A DNA stretch of 64,000 nucleotides from a bacterium (GTDB taxonomy: Bacteria; Joyebacterota; Joyebacteria; Joyebacterales; Joyebacteraceae): NCBI GenBank assembly GCA_025774935.1, contig JALGZK010000017.1, forward strand, positions 7,798 to 71,797, in the 5' to 3' direction. The first letter of the stretch is position 1. Every line of letters starts with the position of its first letter. The notes under the pieces are model-generated. The model made no database searches and was not told the DNA's origin. It saw nothing but the letters and a program-made list of their open reading frames with translations. Both the position numbers and the translations under genes were made by a program. Positions 33,892 through 43,238 of the stretch are shown here, one piece after another.

Positions 33892-34395
33892 CTACTCGAT
33901 CACGACGAGGTCCTCGCCCTGGGTCACGCCCTGGCCGACCTCGACCTTGATCTCCTTCACGACCCCGCCGCCGGCGCTCTTGAGCTCGTTCTCCATCTTC
34001 ATCGCCTCGAGCGTGACGACTCCTTCTCCGGGCTCGACGGTGCCGCCGACCTCCACCGCTATTCCGACGACGATGCCGGGCATGGGCGCCCTCAGCACCT
34101 CGCCCCGCACCTCCTCGTCCCCGCCTCCCGCCGCCGCGAGTCTGAGCGCCCGCTCGTCCATCACGCGGGCGTCGTACGTCGACCCGTCGAGGACGATCTG
34201 GTAGATCCTGTCCTTCCTGTGGACCGACACCTCGAACGACTTGTCACCCAGGAGGAGCGAGTAGACCGGCGACCGGCCGATCCGGACGAGGTCGACCGGC
34301 TGCGTCTCGTCGCCGAGCGTGACCTTCGCACCCTCGTCGCTCTTCTCGACCTCGAGTTCGATCTTCCTGTCGGCGATCTCGACCTGGTACTTCAC
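33892..34395 (-). CDS. Biotin carrier protein with BT-like domain (split alpha subunit of propionyl-CoA carboxylase)
   Basis: 167 aa. C-terminal biotinyl domain with biotin lysine in LEAMKMENEL; N-terminal beta-rich segment (YQVEIADRKIELEVE, VYSLLLGDKSFEVSVH, YQIVLDGSTYDARV) like a BT domain. GTG 34395 follows GGAGGG. It sits directly after its carboxylase partner (34470-35996), the same split arrangement as in the methylcrotonyl set. Confidence 0.88.
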   Translation of the reverse strand: MKYQVEIADRKIELEVEKSDEGAKVTLGDETQPVDLVRIGRSPVYSLLLGDKSFEVSVHRKDRIYQIVLDGSTYDARVMDERALRLAAAGGGDEEVRGEVLRAPMPGIVVGIAVEVGGTVEPGEGVVTLEAMKMENELKSAGGGVVKEIKVEVGQGVTQGEDLVVIE

Positions 34396-34469
34396 GTGTC
34401 CCTCCGCGGTGTCTCGTCGTCGGTGCGCGCGGGCCTCTTCCAGGCATCCGCCTGTCAGCGAGGAGCCGG

Positions 34470-35996
34470 CTACTTGAGGTGGAGCTGCCAGCCTCCCCAC
34501 GTCCTCCGCTCGGGCGGCTGCCGCCAGCCGCCTCGCGATGTGCCGGCCCCCGCTCCGACTGCGAGCGGCTGCGCCTCCTCTCGCTCCGCGTCGCGCACGA
34601 GCGCTGCGGCCACGGCCGCGACCTCGGGAAGCGGGAGCGTCCTGCCCGTGTACGTCGGGAAGAAGACCTCGTCGACGTACGACGTGTCGAAGTCTCCGCT
34701 CCGGAAGGCCTCGCTCTCCATCACGGCCTTGTGGAACGGGATCGTCGTCTTGATGCCCTCGATGTTGTACTCGGAGAGGGCGCGCCGCATCCTCTCGATC
34801 GCCTGGTCTCTCGTGGGCGCCCACGCCAGGAGCTTGGAGACGAGCGGGTCGTAGTAGATCGGCACGTCGAACCCGGCGTGGATGCCGCTCTCGACCCGGA
34901 CGCCGGGGCCCGCGGGCTCCCTCATCCGCTCGATGAGACCGGTCGAAGGGAAGAAGTTGTTCTCGGGATCCTCGGCGCAGATCCGGCACTCGATCGCGGA
35001 GCCTCTGTGGAAGACGTCGAGCTGGCGGAACGAGAGCTCCTCGCCCGCCGCCACGCGGAGCTGCTCCCTGACGAGGTCGATGCCCGTCACGAGCTCCGTC
35101 ACCGGGTGCTCGACCTGGAGCCGCGCGTTCACCTCCAGGAAGTAGAACTCGCGGTTCGCGTCGAGCAGGAACTCGATCGTTCCGGCGTTGACGTACCCCG
35201 AGGCCTTCGCCGCCTTGACCGCCGCCTCCCCCATCTTCGCTCGGAGGCTCTTCGTGAGCGCGGTCGACGGCGACTCTTCCACGAGCTTCTGGTGGCGCCT
35301 CTGGATCGAGCACTCGCGCTCGCCCAGGTGCACGACATTCCCGTGGCTGTCGGCGATGATCTGAAACTCGACGTGGCGAGGTTTCTCGATGAGCTTCTCG
35401 AGGTAGATGCGGTCGTCGGCGAACGCACTCCCGGCCTCCGAGCGGGCCGCCCTCGCGGCGGCCGCGAGCTCGTCCTTCGAGAATATGGCGCGCATCCCCT
35501 TGCCGCCGCCGCCCGCCGCCGCCTTGAGCATGACGGGGAACCCGATCCGCTCCGCCTCGGCCTGGATCTCATCGTCGTCCGAGAGCGGACGGTCGCCGCC
35601 CGGCACGACGGGGATCCCCGCCGCGACCATCGTCTTCCGCGCCTCCATCTTGTCGCCGACGAGCGCGATGGTCCTGCTCGAGGGACCAATGAAGACGACG
35701 CCCGCGTCCTCGCACGCGCGCGCGAATCCGGCGTTCTCCGCGAGGAACCCGTATCCCGGGTGGATGGCCTCGGCGCCTATCTTCTTCGCGTGGTCGACGA
35801 TCGCGTCGATCTTGAGGTAGCTCTCGCCCGGGGCCGGCGGCCCAATGAGGTGGGCCTCGTCCGCCTGGCGGACGTGGCGCGAGGAGCGGTCGGCCTCCGA
35901 GTAGATGGCGGCGGAGGATATCTCGAGCTCCCGTAGCGCACGGATGACCCTGATCGCGATCTCGCCTCGGTTGGCTACCAGCACCTTCTTGAACAT
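34470..35996 (-). CDS. Biotin carboxylase subunit (propionyl-CoA carboxylase alpha, split)
   Basis: 508 aa. KVLVANRGEIAIRVIRAL, VMLKAAAGGGGKGM (ATP-grasp), GERECSIQRRHQK, EVNARLQVEHPVTE. The tail ends TWGGWQLHLK, like the linker preceding the BT domain of one-piece alpha subunits, so the cut is at the same place as in 23863-25368. It precedes its carrier protein and follows the propionyl-type beta subunit. Confidence 0.9.
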   Translation of the reverse strand: MFKKVLVANRGEIAIRVIRALRELEISSAAIYSEADRSSRHVRQADEAHLIGPPAPGESYLKIDAIVDHAKKIGAEAIHPGYGFLAENAGFARACEDAGVVFIGPSSRTIALVGDKMEARKTMVAAGIPVVPGGDRPLSDDDEIQAEAERIGFPVMLKAAAGGGGKGMRAIFSKDELAAAARAARSEAGSAFADDRIYLEKLIEKPRHVEFQIIADSHGNVVHLGERECSIQRRHQKLVEESPSTALTKSLRAKMGEAAVKAAKASGYVNAGTIEFLLDANREFYFLEVNARLQVEHPVTELVTGIDLVREQLRVAAGEELSFRQLDVFHRGSAIECRICAEDPENNFFPSTGLIERMREPAGPGVRVESGIHAGFDVPIYYDPLVSKLLAWAPTRDQAIERMRRALSEYNIEGIKTTIPFHKAVMESEAFRSGDFDTSYVDEVFFPTYTGRTLPLPEVAAVAAALVRDAEREEAQPLAVGAGAGTSRGGWRQPPERRTWGGWQLHLK

Positions 35997-36021
35997 GATG
36001 TCGTCCGTGCCTCCTCGAGGG

Positions 36022-37572
36022 CTAGAGCGGGATGTTCCCGTGCTTCCTGGGCGGGTTCGAGTCTCTCTTGTTCGCGAGCATCCGGAGCGCGTCGATGACG
36101 ACGGGCCTCGTGTCGCGCGGCTTGATCACTCGGTCGAGGAACCCCGCGGCCGCCGCGATGTAGGGGCTCGAGAACTTCTCCTTGAACTCGTCGACGAGCT
36201 TCTTCCTGAGCGCTTCGGGATCGTCCGCCGCGCCGAGCTCCTTTCGGAAGAGGACGTTGACGGCGCCCTCCGCGCCCATGACGGCGATCTCCGACGTCGG
36301 CCACGCGAGGTTCACGTCGCCCCTGATGTGCTTGCTGCTCATGACGACGTACGCGCCGCCGTACGCCTTCCTCGTGATGATCGTGATCTTCGGGACGGTC
36401 GCCTCGCAGTACGCGTAGAGGAGCTTCGCGCCGTGCCTGATGATCCCGCCGAACTCCTGCCCCGTTCCCGGCAGGAATCCCGGCACGTCGGTGAACGTGA
36501 TGAGCGGGATGTTGAACGCGTCGCAGAACCGGACGAACCTCGCGCCCTTGACCGACGAGTCGATGTCGAGGACGCCCGCGAGCGCGGCGGGCTGGTTCGC
36601 GATGATCCCGACGGGACGGCCGTCCATGCGCGCGAACCCGACGACGATGTTCGGGGCGAAGTCACGGTGCACCTCGAGGAAGTCGCGGTCGTCGACTACC
36701 CGCAGAATCACGTCCTTCATGTCGTACGGCTTGTTCGGGTTGTCGGGCACGATCTCGTCGAGCTCGGGGTCACGGCGCTCGGGGTCGTCGGTCGGGTCCT
36801 TGCTCGGCGGGTCCTCCGCGTTGTTCGACGGGAGGAACGAGAGGAGCTCCCGGATCTGCGAGAGACAGGCAGCCTCGCTGTCGGAGTTGAAGTGCGCGAC
36901 GCCGCTCTTCGTGTTGTGGACCGGCGCCCCGCCGAGCTCCTCGTGCGTCACCTCTTCGTGCATGACCGTCTTGATGACGTCAGGCCCGGTGAGGAACATG
37001 TAGCTCGTCTTGTTCACCATGAAGACGAAGTCGGTGATGGCCGGCGAGTAGACGGCGCCGCCCGCACACGGCCCCATGATCGCCGAGATCTGCGGGACGA
37101 CGCCCGAGGCCAGCACGTTCCGGAGGAAGAACTCGGCATACCCGGCGAGGCTCCAGACGCCCTCCTGGATGCGCGCGCCGCCGGAGTCGTTGAGGCCGAC
37201 GACCGGCGCCCCGTTCTTCATCGCGAGGTCCATGATCTTGCAGATCTTCTCTCCGTGCGCCATCGAGAGCGAGCCGCCGAACACGGTGAAGTCCTGCGCG
37301 AAGACGTAGACGAGCCTCCCGTCGACCGTCCCGTACCCCGTCACCACCCCGTCGCCCGGGATCCTCTTCTTCTCCATGTCGAAGTCGGTGCAGCGGTGGG
37401 TCACGAACGGGTCGAGCTCGCGGAAGCTGCCCTCGTCGAGGAGGAGGTCGAGCCGCTCCCTGGCGGTGAGCTTGCCGGCGGCGTGCTGCTTCTCGATGCG
37501 CTTCTCACCGCCGCCCAGCAGGGTCTCCTTCGTTCGCTCTTCGAGCTCCTTCATCTTCTCTTCTATCGACAT
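36022..37572 (-). CDS. pccB: Propionyl-CoA carboxylase carboxyltransferase (beta) subunit
   Basis: 516 aa. Converts propionyl-CoA to (S)-methylmalonyl-CoA with carboxybiotin. [72 protein letters not shown] and [13 protein letters not shown] are typical of the PccB family. The C-terminus [11 protein letters not shown] is also typical. It heads the beta / carboxylase / carrier / mutase / epimerase block that takes propionyl-CoA to succinyl-CoA. Confidence 0.94.
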   Translation of the reverse strand: MSIEEKMKELEERTKETLLGGGEKRIEKQHAAGKLTARERLDLLLDEGSFRELDPFVTHRCTDFDMEKKRIPGDGVVTGYGTVDGRLVYVFAQDFTVFGGSLSMAHGEKICKIMDLAMKNGAPVVGLNDSGGARIQEGVWSLAGYAEFFLRNVLASGVVPQISAIMGPCAGGAVYSPAITDFVFMVNKTSYMFLTGPDVIKTVMHEEVTHEELGGAPVHNTKSGVAHFNSDSEAACLSQIRELLSFLPSNNAEDPPSKDPTDDPERRDPELDEIVPDNPNKPYDMKDVILRVVDDRDFLEVHRDFAPNIVVGFARMDGRPVGIIANQPAALAGVLDIDSSVKGARFVRFCDAFNIPLITFTDVPGFLPGTGQEFGGIIRHGAKLLYAYCEATVPKITIITRKAYGGAYVVMSSKHIRGDVNLAWPTSEIAVMGAEGAVNVLFRKELGAADDPEALRKKLVDEFKEKFSSPYIAAAAGFLDRVIKPRDTRPVVIDALRMLANKRDSNPPRKHGNIPL

Positions 37573-37606
37573 CGCTACCGGCCCCTTCTCGATTGAGGGA
37601 AGAACC

Positions 37607-38491
37607 TCACGCGTCGGAGAGGTCCTCGAACGCGTACCTGCCCCTCTCGTCCTTCGTGATGCGGCCGACGTTCCCGTCGACGTCGTGGTCGAGGATGACG
37701 ATCCAGTCGCCGGCGACCGCCTGTGCGAGGAGCTTCTCCTTCTGCTCGATGACCTCGAGCGGGAAGGTGTCGACGCCCGCGACGTACGGAACGCGTACGT
37801 GGTGCCTCCCCGGAATGAGGTCGGCCGGGTAGACCGCCGTTCCGTCGGGCGTCTCTATCAGCACCATCGTGTGCCCGGCCGTGTGGCCGCCGGTCCGCAC
37901 CATCGTGACACCGGGGGCGACCTCGTGTCGGTCGCCGACGAGATCGAGCTGCCCCGCCTCCTCGATGGGAACGAAGTCGTCCGTGCGGTACGCGGCTCTG
38001 CTCCGGGCGTCCGGCTCGAGCGCGTCCGCCCACTCCCGCTCGTTCACGTGGTAGCACGCGTTCGGGAACGCGGGCTCGACGCCCCCGGTCCCGTCCCGAG
38101 TCGCTCCGGCGGCGTGGTCCGCGTGGAGGTGCGTGAGGACGACCGTGTCGATGTCCTCGGGCGCGAATCCCATCCGCCGGAGAGCCGTCTCCACGTTTCT
38201 GTCGGGGTCGAACGCGAAAATCCTGAGGTCCTTCTTGGTGTGCCTCGCCCCGAACCCGACGTCGACCAGGATCTTCCTGCCGTCGGTCTCGATGAGGAGC
38301 GGCGAGAGCGAGAGCCTGATGCGGTTCTGGTCGTCGGCCGGGACGAGCGCCTCCCAGATGATCTTGGGGACGGCTCCGAACATCGCGCCGCCGTCGTAGA
38401 GGCACTCCCCCGCGTCGAGGCTCGTGAGCTTCACTCCCCCGAGTGTCACCGTGAGGTCCGTCATGCTCACACCCGTCGCTCCCCCGCTCAT
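37607..38491 (-). CDS. Metallo-beta-lactamase-fold hydrolase
   Basis: 294 aa. The metal site HLHADHAAG and later [18 protein letters not shown] and ILDHDVDG give a complete MBL pattern for a two-metal hydrolase. Its position between an acyl-CoA dehydrogenase and PccB suggests an acyl-CoA thioesterase or a lactone/thioester hydrolase of the pathway, but that is inference. The ATG at 38491 overlaps the dehydrogenase stop (ATGA); an internal ATG at 38464 is an alternative. Confidence 0.85.
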   Translation of the reverse strand: MSGGATGVSMTDLTVTLGGVKLTSLDAGECLYDGGAMFGAVPKIIWEALVPADDQNRIRLSLSPLLIETDGRKILVDVGFGARHTKKDLRIFAFDPDRNVETALRRMGFAPEDIDTVVLTHLHADHAAGATRDGTGGVEPAFPNACYHVNEREWADALEPDARSRAAYRTDDFVPIEEAGQLDLVGDRHEVAPGVTMVRTGGHTAGHTMVLIETPDGTAVYPADLIPGRHHVRVPYVAGVDTFPLEVIEQKEKLLAQAVAGDWIVILDHDVDGNVGRITKDERGRYAFEDLSDA

Positions 38492-39639
38492 CCCCTGAGC
38501 TCCCAGCCGGCCACCACGAGCTTCTGGATCTCGGAGGTCCCCTCGATGATCTCGGTCACGCGCGCGTCGCGGAAGTAGCGCTCGACGGGGTGGAGATCCG
38601 CGACGACGCCCGAGCCGCCGTGAACCTGCACGGCCTTCGACGCTACGAACGAGGCGGTCTCAGACGCGAAGAGCTTCGCCTGCGCTGCGATCTCGCCGTA
38701 CGGGGCTCCTTCGTCCATGGTCGCCGCCGCCTGGTATGTGAGCGCGCGGGCGGCTTCGAGCCGCGTGGCCATCTCCGCGATCATGAGCTGGACCGCCTGG
38801 AACTTCGCGATGGGGCGCCCGCCCGTCACGCGGGAGAGCGCGTAGGCCTTCGACGCCTCGAGCGCGGCCTGACCGATACCGACGGCCATGGCTGCGGCTC
38901 CGATCCTGCCGCCGTCGAGGACCCCGAGCGCCATCCTCATGCCCTTCCCGCGCTTGCCGATCACGTGCGCCGCGGGGATGCGCATGCCGTCGAAGACGAG
39001 CTTCCCCACCGGCGCGGCCTTCAGACCGATCTTGATTCCTGCGCTCTCGGGCGCGAACCCATCCGCGTGCTCCGCCTCGACGAGGAGCGCGCTCATCTCG
39101 TCGCGCTTCGTGACCTTCCCGTCCTTCTCGACCGCGGTCTCGCCCGTGATCGCGAAGAGGACGATGACGTCGGCGATGGGGCCGTTCGTGATGTACATCT
39201 TCGTGCCGGTGGCGACGAAGTGGTCGCCTTCCTCAGGCGCGCGCGTGGGCGTCGTCGGGTCGAGCTCGGTGAGCGCGAACGCGCCGAGCTTCTTCTTCGC
39301 GAGCTCCGGAAGGACGTGCGCCTTTATCTCGTCGGACGCGTGCTCCGCGAGGAGCGCGACGCAGAGTGAGCTGTGGATGGACATCACGAGCGCCGTGCTC
39401 GCGTCGCAGCGCGCGAGCTCCTCGACAGCGGTCACGTACTCGAGCGCGCTCGCCCCTCGCCCGCCGAACTCCGTCGGCGCGAGGAGCCCCATCATCCCGG
39501 CTTCGAACATCGCGTCGAGCGCCGCCCGGTCGTACCTCCCGACCTTGTCCATGCCCGCCGCGCGCGGAGCGATCTCCCGCTCTGCGAACTCCCGCGCCCA
39601 CGCGCGGATCTCGCGCTGCTTCTCGCTCAGATCGAACAT
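38488..39639 (-). CDS. Acyl-CoA dehydrogenase, short/branched-chain type
   Basis: 383 aa. GAFALTELDPTTPT (flavin loop), YITNGPIADV, AVQVHGGSGVVADLHPVERYFRDARVTEIIEGTSEIQ with the catalytic Glu in the EGT position. This is the butyryl/isobutyryl/2-methylbutyryl-type arrangement, unlike the copy at 22105-23262. Electrons go to ETF (48348-50111). It is coupled to the MBL-fold hydrolase gene. Confidence 0.9.
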   Translation of the reverse strand: MFDLSEKQREIRAWAREFAEREIAPRAAGMDKVGRYDRAALDAMFEAGMMGLLAPTEFGGRGASALEYVTAVEELARCDASTALVMSIHSSLCVALLAEHASDEIKAHVLPELAKKKLGAFALTELDPTTPTRAPEEGDHFVATGTKMYITNGPIADVIVLFAITGETAVEKDGKVTKRDEMSALLVEAEHADGFAPESAGIKIGLKAAPVGKLVFDGMRIPAAHVIGKRGKGMRMALGVLDGGRIGAAAMAVGIGQAALEASKAYALSRVTGGRPIAKFQAVQLMIAEMATRLEAARALTYQAAATMDEGAPYGEIAAQAKLFASETASFVASKAVQVHGGSGVVADLHPVERYFRDARVTEIIEGTSEIQKLVVAGWELRG

Positions 39640-39679
39640 CGTGTCCTCGTCCGGCGCGGTCCGGGCGGCCCGTCCGATG

Positions 39680-40087
39680 CTACGCGCCGCGCTTCTGCGC
39701 GACCGCTTCCTTGATGTACGTGACGATGTCGCGCGTGTCGGTGCCCGGGCCGAAGAGCCGGTCGACGCCCATGCCGACGAGCTTCTCCATGTCCTCGTCG
39801 GGGATGATCCCCCCGCCCGTCACGATCACGTCGTCGGCGCCCTTCTCCTTCAGGAGCTCGAGCACCCGCGGGAACATCGTCATGTGCGCGCCCGAGAGGA
39901 TGCTCATCGCGACGACGTCCACGTCCTCCTGGACTGCCGCGTTGACGATCATCTCGGGGGTCTGGTGGAGGCCGGTGTAGATGACCTCCAGCCCGCCGTC
40001 CCGGAGAGCGCTCGCCACGACCTTCGCGCCGCGGTCGTGGCCGTCGAGCCCGGGCTTGGCGACCAGTACTCGGATTCTCTGTGGCAT
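39680..40087 (-). CDS. Cobalamin-binding small subunit of acyl-CoA mutase
   Basis: 135 aa. DGHDRG near residues 15-20 carries the histidine that coordinates cobalt, [18 protein letters not shown] and [14 protein letters not shown] complete the B12-binding Rossmann fold. It is the only such subunit in the window while there are two large subunits (32200-33861 and 41565-43238), so it may serve both or chiefly the nearer isobutyryl-type one. Confidence 0.93.
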   Translation of the reverse strand: MPQRIRVLVAKPGLDGHDRGAKVVASALRDGGLEVIYTGLHQTPEMIVNAAVQEDVDVVAMSILSGAHMTMFPRVLELLKEKGADDVIVTGGGIIPDEDMEKLVGMGVDRLFGPGTDTRDIVTYIKEAVAQKRGA

Positions 40088-40118
40088 CGTTGGTGCTTCC
40101 TCCGCTCGTCTCTCCCGC

Positions 40119-41552
40119 CTAGTTCGGCGGCTCGTAGGGATCGGGAGTACCGGGCCGGATGGGTGGTTCCTTCTGGAGCGACATAACGTGGTCCGTAAGG
40201 AGTTGCCCCGCCGGCCAGCGGATCCAGCCCGCCCTGATCCACTGCGGATCGAGCGGGTTCTCTTCCTTCGGGTCGGTGTGGAGATCGTAGACGAGAGGCA
40301 CCGGATACTCTTTGAGGGGCTCGCCCCACGCACGGTCGAGCTCCTTGAAGACCATTTTCCAGTTCCGCCACTTCACGCCGAAGATTTCGCTCCCGACGTA
40401 GACGATGACGCCCTCGCGGTTCGACTTCTCGTGACCACCCGTGAAGAAGTCGAGCTGGTCGATGCTGTCGATGACGCGGTCGTCGGGCACGTCGCCTCCG
40501 ACCGCACTGGCAAACGTCGCGAAGAGGTCCACCTCGTGGACGATCTCGTTACTGACGAGCCCCTCGGGAACGTTCCCGGGCCACCGCATGAGGAACGGCA
40601 CCCGAAGCGAGCCCTCGTAGCCTGTGAAGTAGGTGCTCCGCCACGGCCCGCTGAACCCGTGCCACGGCACCTGCGCGTCGGGCCCGTTGTCGGCGGTGAA
40701 GATGAAGATCGTCTCGTCCCGGATGCCGAGCCGGTCGACCTCGTCGAGGAGCATGCCGACGTAGACGTCGAGCTGTGCAAGAACATCGGCGAAGTCGCCG
40801 TTCCCCGTCTTCCCCGCGAAGTCCGGGTGCGGCGTGAACGGCATGTGCGTCTGCGTGTAGGGCAGGTAGAGGAAGAACGGTCTCTCGGCTTCGACCTGGC
40901 GCCGCATGAAGTCGATCGACAGCTCGGTCAGCTCGCCGTCGATGAGGGCGCGCTCCTCGAGGTCGTATACGCGGAGGTTCGCGGGCTCCTCGCCCCTCAC
41001 GCCTTCCATGATGTGCTCGGGATGCGCGAACGGATGTGAGTCGGGCCTGAAGCGGCTGTCGTTGGGCCAGAACGCCTCGTCCGAGGAGTTCGGGATCCCG
41101 TACCACTCGTCGAACCCCTGGTCCGTGGGGTATCTCCCCTCCGTGTGACCGAGGTGCCACTTGCCGAACATGCCGGTCGCGTAGCCCGCGTCCGAGAGCA
41201 TCTCGGCCATCGTGTACTCCCACTGCGTGAGGCCGTAGATCGGCGACTCGATCGGGATTGACGCGTTCCCCGTGCGGATGGCGTAGCGCCCCGTGAGGAT
41301 CGCGGCCCTGCTTGGCGTGCACTGGGCTTCCACGTTGAAGTTCGTGAGCCGGATGCCCTCCGACGCGAGCTTGTCGAGCCGGGGCGTCGGCGCCCCGCGG
41401 ATGATCCCGCCGCCATAGCAGCCGAGCTCCCCATACCCGAAGTTGTCCATGAAGATGAGGACGATGTTCGGCTTGGACGCGGCCTGCGCGGCCGCGGGCT
41501 TGAGCGCGAACGTCGCGGCTAGAAGCCCGAAGACGGCCATGAGGAACTTCAT
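40119..41552 (-). CDS. Secreted type I sulfatase (arylsulfatase family)
   Basis: 477 aa with a cleavable signal peptide ([12 protein letters not shown]...AQA). Hydrolyses sulfate esters. The formylglycine site is C78 in [34 protein letters not shown] and TADNGPD give the metal and sulfate ligands. It needs a formylglycine-generating enzyme not seen here. Its place between the B12 subunit and a mutase gene, inside a cluster of cytosolic acyl-CoA genes, is odd. Base use resembles the neighbours, so recent transfer is not evident. Confidence 0.92.
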   Translation of the reverse strand: MKFLMAVFGLLAATFALKPAAAQAASKPNIVLIFMDNFGYGELGCYGGGIIRGAPTPRLDKLASEGIRLTNFNVEAQCTPSRAAILTGRYAIRTGNASIPIESPIYGLTQWEYTMAEMLSDAGYATGMFGKWHLGHTEGRYPTDQGFDEWYGIPNSSDEAFWPNDSRFRPDSHPFAHPEHIMEGVRGEEPANLRVYDLEERALIDGELTELSIDFMRRQVEAERPFFLYLPYTQTHMPFTPHPDFAGKTGNGDFADVLAQLDVYVGMLLDEVDRLGIRDETIFIFTADNGPDAQVPWHGFSGPWRSTYFTGYEGSLRVPFLMRWPGNVPEGLVSNEIVHEVDLFATFASAVGGDVPDDRVIDSIDQLDFFTGGHEKSNREGVIVYVGSEIFGVKWRNWKMVFKELDRAWGEPLKEYPVPLVYDLHTDPKEENPLDPQWIRAGWIRWPAGQLLTDHVMSLQKEPPIRPGTPDPYEPPN

Positions 41553-41564
41553 CGTCTCCCCCTT

Positions 41565-43238
41565 TCACCCGTTGGGGTGAGGCAGGACCTCCCGGAGGAC
41601 CCCGATCATCTCCCCGATCGTGGCGTACACCCGGGAGCACTGAACGAAGTGTGGCATCAGGTTGTCGGTGCCCTCGGCCGCGGCGCGGAGTCCCGCGAGG
41701 GCTTTCGTGACCGCTGCGTCGTCGCGCTCCGTCCTCACCTGTGCGAGCACCTCCCGCTGCCGCTCCGCAACGTCCGCGCCGATCTTCAGGAGCTCGATCT
41801 TGATCTCCTCGCCCTCGTCGACGTGTTCGTTCACGCCGACGATTACCTGGCGGTTCTCCTCGATCGCTCGCTGGTACCGGAACGCGGCCTTCGCGATGTC
41901 GCGCTGGAAGAACCCCTTCTCGATCGCCGGGATGACGCCGCCGAGCTTCTCGATCTTGTCGAAGTAGTCGCGGCAGCCTTCCTCCATCCTGTTCGTGAGC
42001 GCCTCGACGTAGTACGACCCGCCGAGGGGGTCGATCACGTTCGGGACGCCGGACTCGTGCGCGATGACCTGCTGGGTCCGGAGGGCTACGTGCACGGCCT
42101 CTTCGGAAGGGAGCGCGAGCGACTCGTCCATCGAGTTCGTGTGGAGGCTCTGCGTTCCGCCCATCACGGCGGCCAGCGCCTCGAGCGCGGTCCGGACGAC
42201 GTTGTTGAACGGCTGCTGCGCTGTAAGGCTGCAGCCCGCCGTCTGCGTGTGGAACCGCATGAGCCACGACCGGGGGTCCTTCGCCCCGTACTTCTCCTTC
42301 ATGTCGGTCGCCCAGATCCGTCTCGCGGCGCGGAACTTCGCGACCTCCTCGAAGAAATCCATGTGCGAGTTGAAGAAGAACGAGAGTCTCGGCGCGAACT
42401 CGTCGACGTCCATCCCGGCCGCGATGCCGGCCTCGACGTAGGCGAACCCGTCGGCGAGCGTGAACGCGAGCTCCTGGAGCGCGGTCGAGCCCGCCTCGCG
42501 GATGTGGTAGCCGCTGATCGATATCGTGTTCCACTGCGGGACGTCGGTCGCGCAGTACTGCATGATGTCGGTGATGATCCGCATCGAGGGCTCGGGCGGG
42601 AAGATCCAGCTCTTCTGCGCGATGTACTCCTTGAGGAGGTCGTTCTGGATCGTGCCGCGCAGCTTCTTCGAGTCGACGCCCTGTTTCTCCCCCACGCAGA
42701 TGTACATGGCGAGGAGCACGGCCGCGGGAGCATTGATCGTCATCGACGTCGAGACCTTGTCGAGCGGAATCCCGTCGAAGAGGGTCTCCATGTCGCGGAG
42801 CGAATCGATCGCGACGCCGCACACGCCCACCTCGCCCTCCGCCCGTTCGTGGTCGGAGTCGTAGCCCATGATCGTCGCGAGATCGAAGGCGACCGAGAGC
42901 CCGGTCTGCCCGTGCTCGAGCAGGAACTTGTACCGTCTGTTCGAGTCCTCGGGCGTTCCGAACCCCGAGAACTGCCGCATCGTCCAGAGGCGGCCGCGGT
43001 ACATGTTGTGGCGGACCCCCCGCGTGTACGGGTACTCGCCGGGGAACCCGAGGTCGTTCAGGTAGTCGAGATCCGCGACGTCGTCAGGTGTGTAGAGGAG
43101 GTCGACCTCCTCGCCGGAGACCGACGTGAACTCGGCGTCGCGCTGGCGGGACGACTCGGTGGCGTTCCCCTCCCAGGCCTTCCTCGCACCAGCGACATCG
43201 CCGGTTCCGCTCTTCTTCGTGGTGTCAACGTCCGCCAT
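41565..43238 (-). CDS. Acyl-CoA mutase large subunit with isobutyryl-CoA mutase signature
   Basis: 557 aa. Same fold as 32200-33861 and also without a B12 domain. The two residues that distinguish isobutyryl-CoA mutase from methylmalonyl-CoA mutase (Phe and Gln in place of Tyr89 and Arg207) are Phe90 (TMRQFSGF) and Gln208 (KEYIAQKSW). Q198 and [11 protein letters not shown] are conserved. It likely interconverts isobutyryl- and n-butyryl-CoA, linking valine catabolism with beta-oxidation. GGGAGG precedes the ATG, and the gene overlaps the upstream NuoG-HdrA gene by 14 bases. Confidence 0.88.
   Translation of the reverse strand: MADVDTTKKSGTGDVAGARKAWEGNATESSRQRDAEFTSVSGEEVDLLYTPDDVADLDYLNDLGFPGEYPYTRGVRHNMYRGRLWTMRQFSGFGTPEDSNRRYKFLLEHGQTGLSVAFDLATIMGYDSDHERAEGEVGVCGVAIDSLRDMETLFDGIPLDKVSTSMTINAPAAVLLAMYICVGEKQGVDSKKLRGTIQNDLLKEYIAQKSWIFPPEPSMRIITDIMQYCATDVPQWNTISISGYHIREAGSTALQELAFTLADGFAYVEAGIAAGMDVDEFAPRLSFFFNSHMDFFEEVAKFRAARRIWATDMKEKYGAKDPRSWLMRFHTQTAGCSLTAQQPFNNVVRTALEALAAVMGGTQSLHTNSMDESLALPSEEAVHVALRTQQVIAHESGVPNVIDPLGGSYYVEALTNRMEEGCRDYFDKIEKLGGVIPAIEKGFFQRDIAKAAFRYQRAIEENRQVIVGVNEHVDEGEEIKIELLKIGADVAERQREVLAQVRTERDDAAVTKALAGLRAAAEGTDNLMPHFVQCSRVYATIGEMIGVLREVLPHPNG

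Noticed and set aside
32173-34854. 893-codon plus-strand open frame opposite the mutase and biotin carrier genes
   Set aside because: Same compositional artefact; the minus strand encodes well-conserved enzymes throughout.
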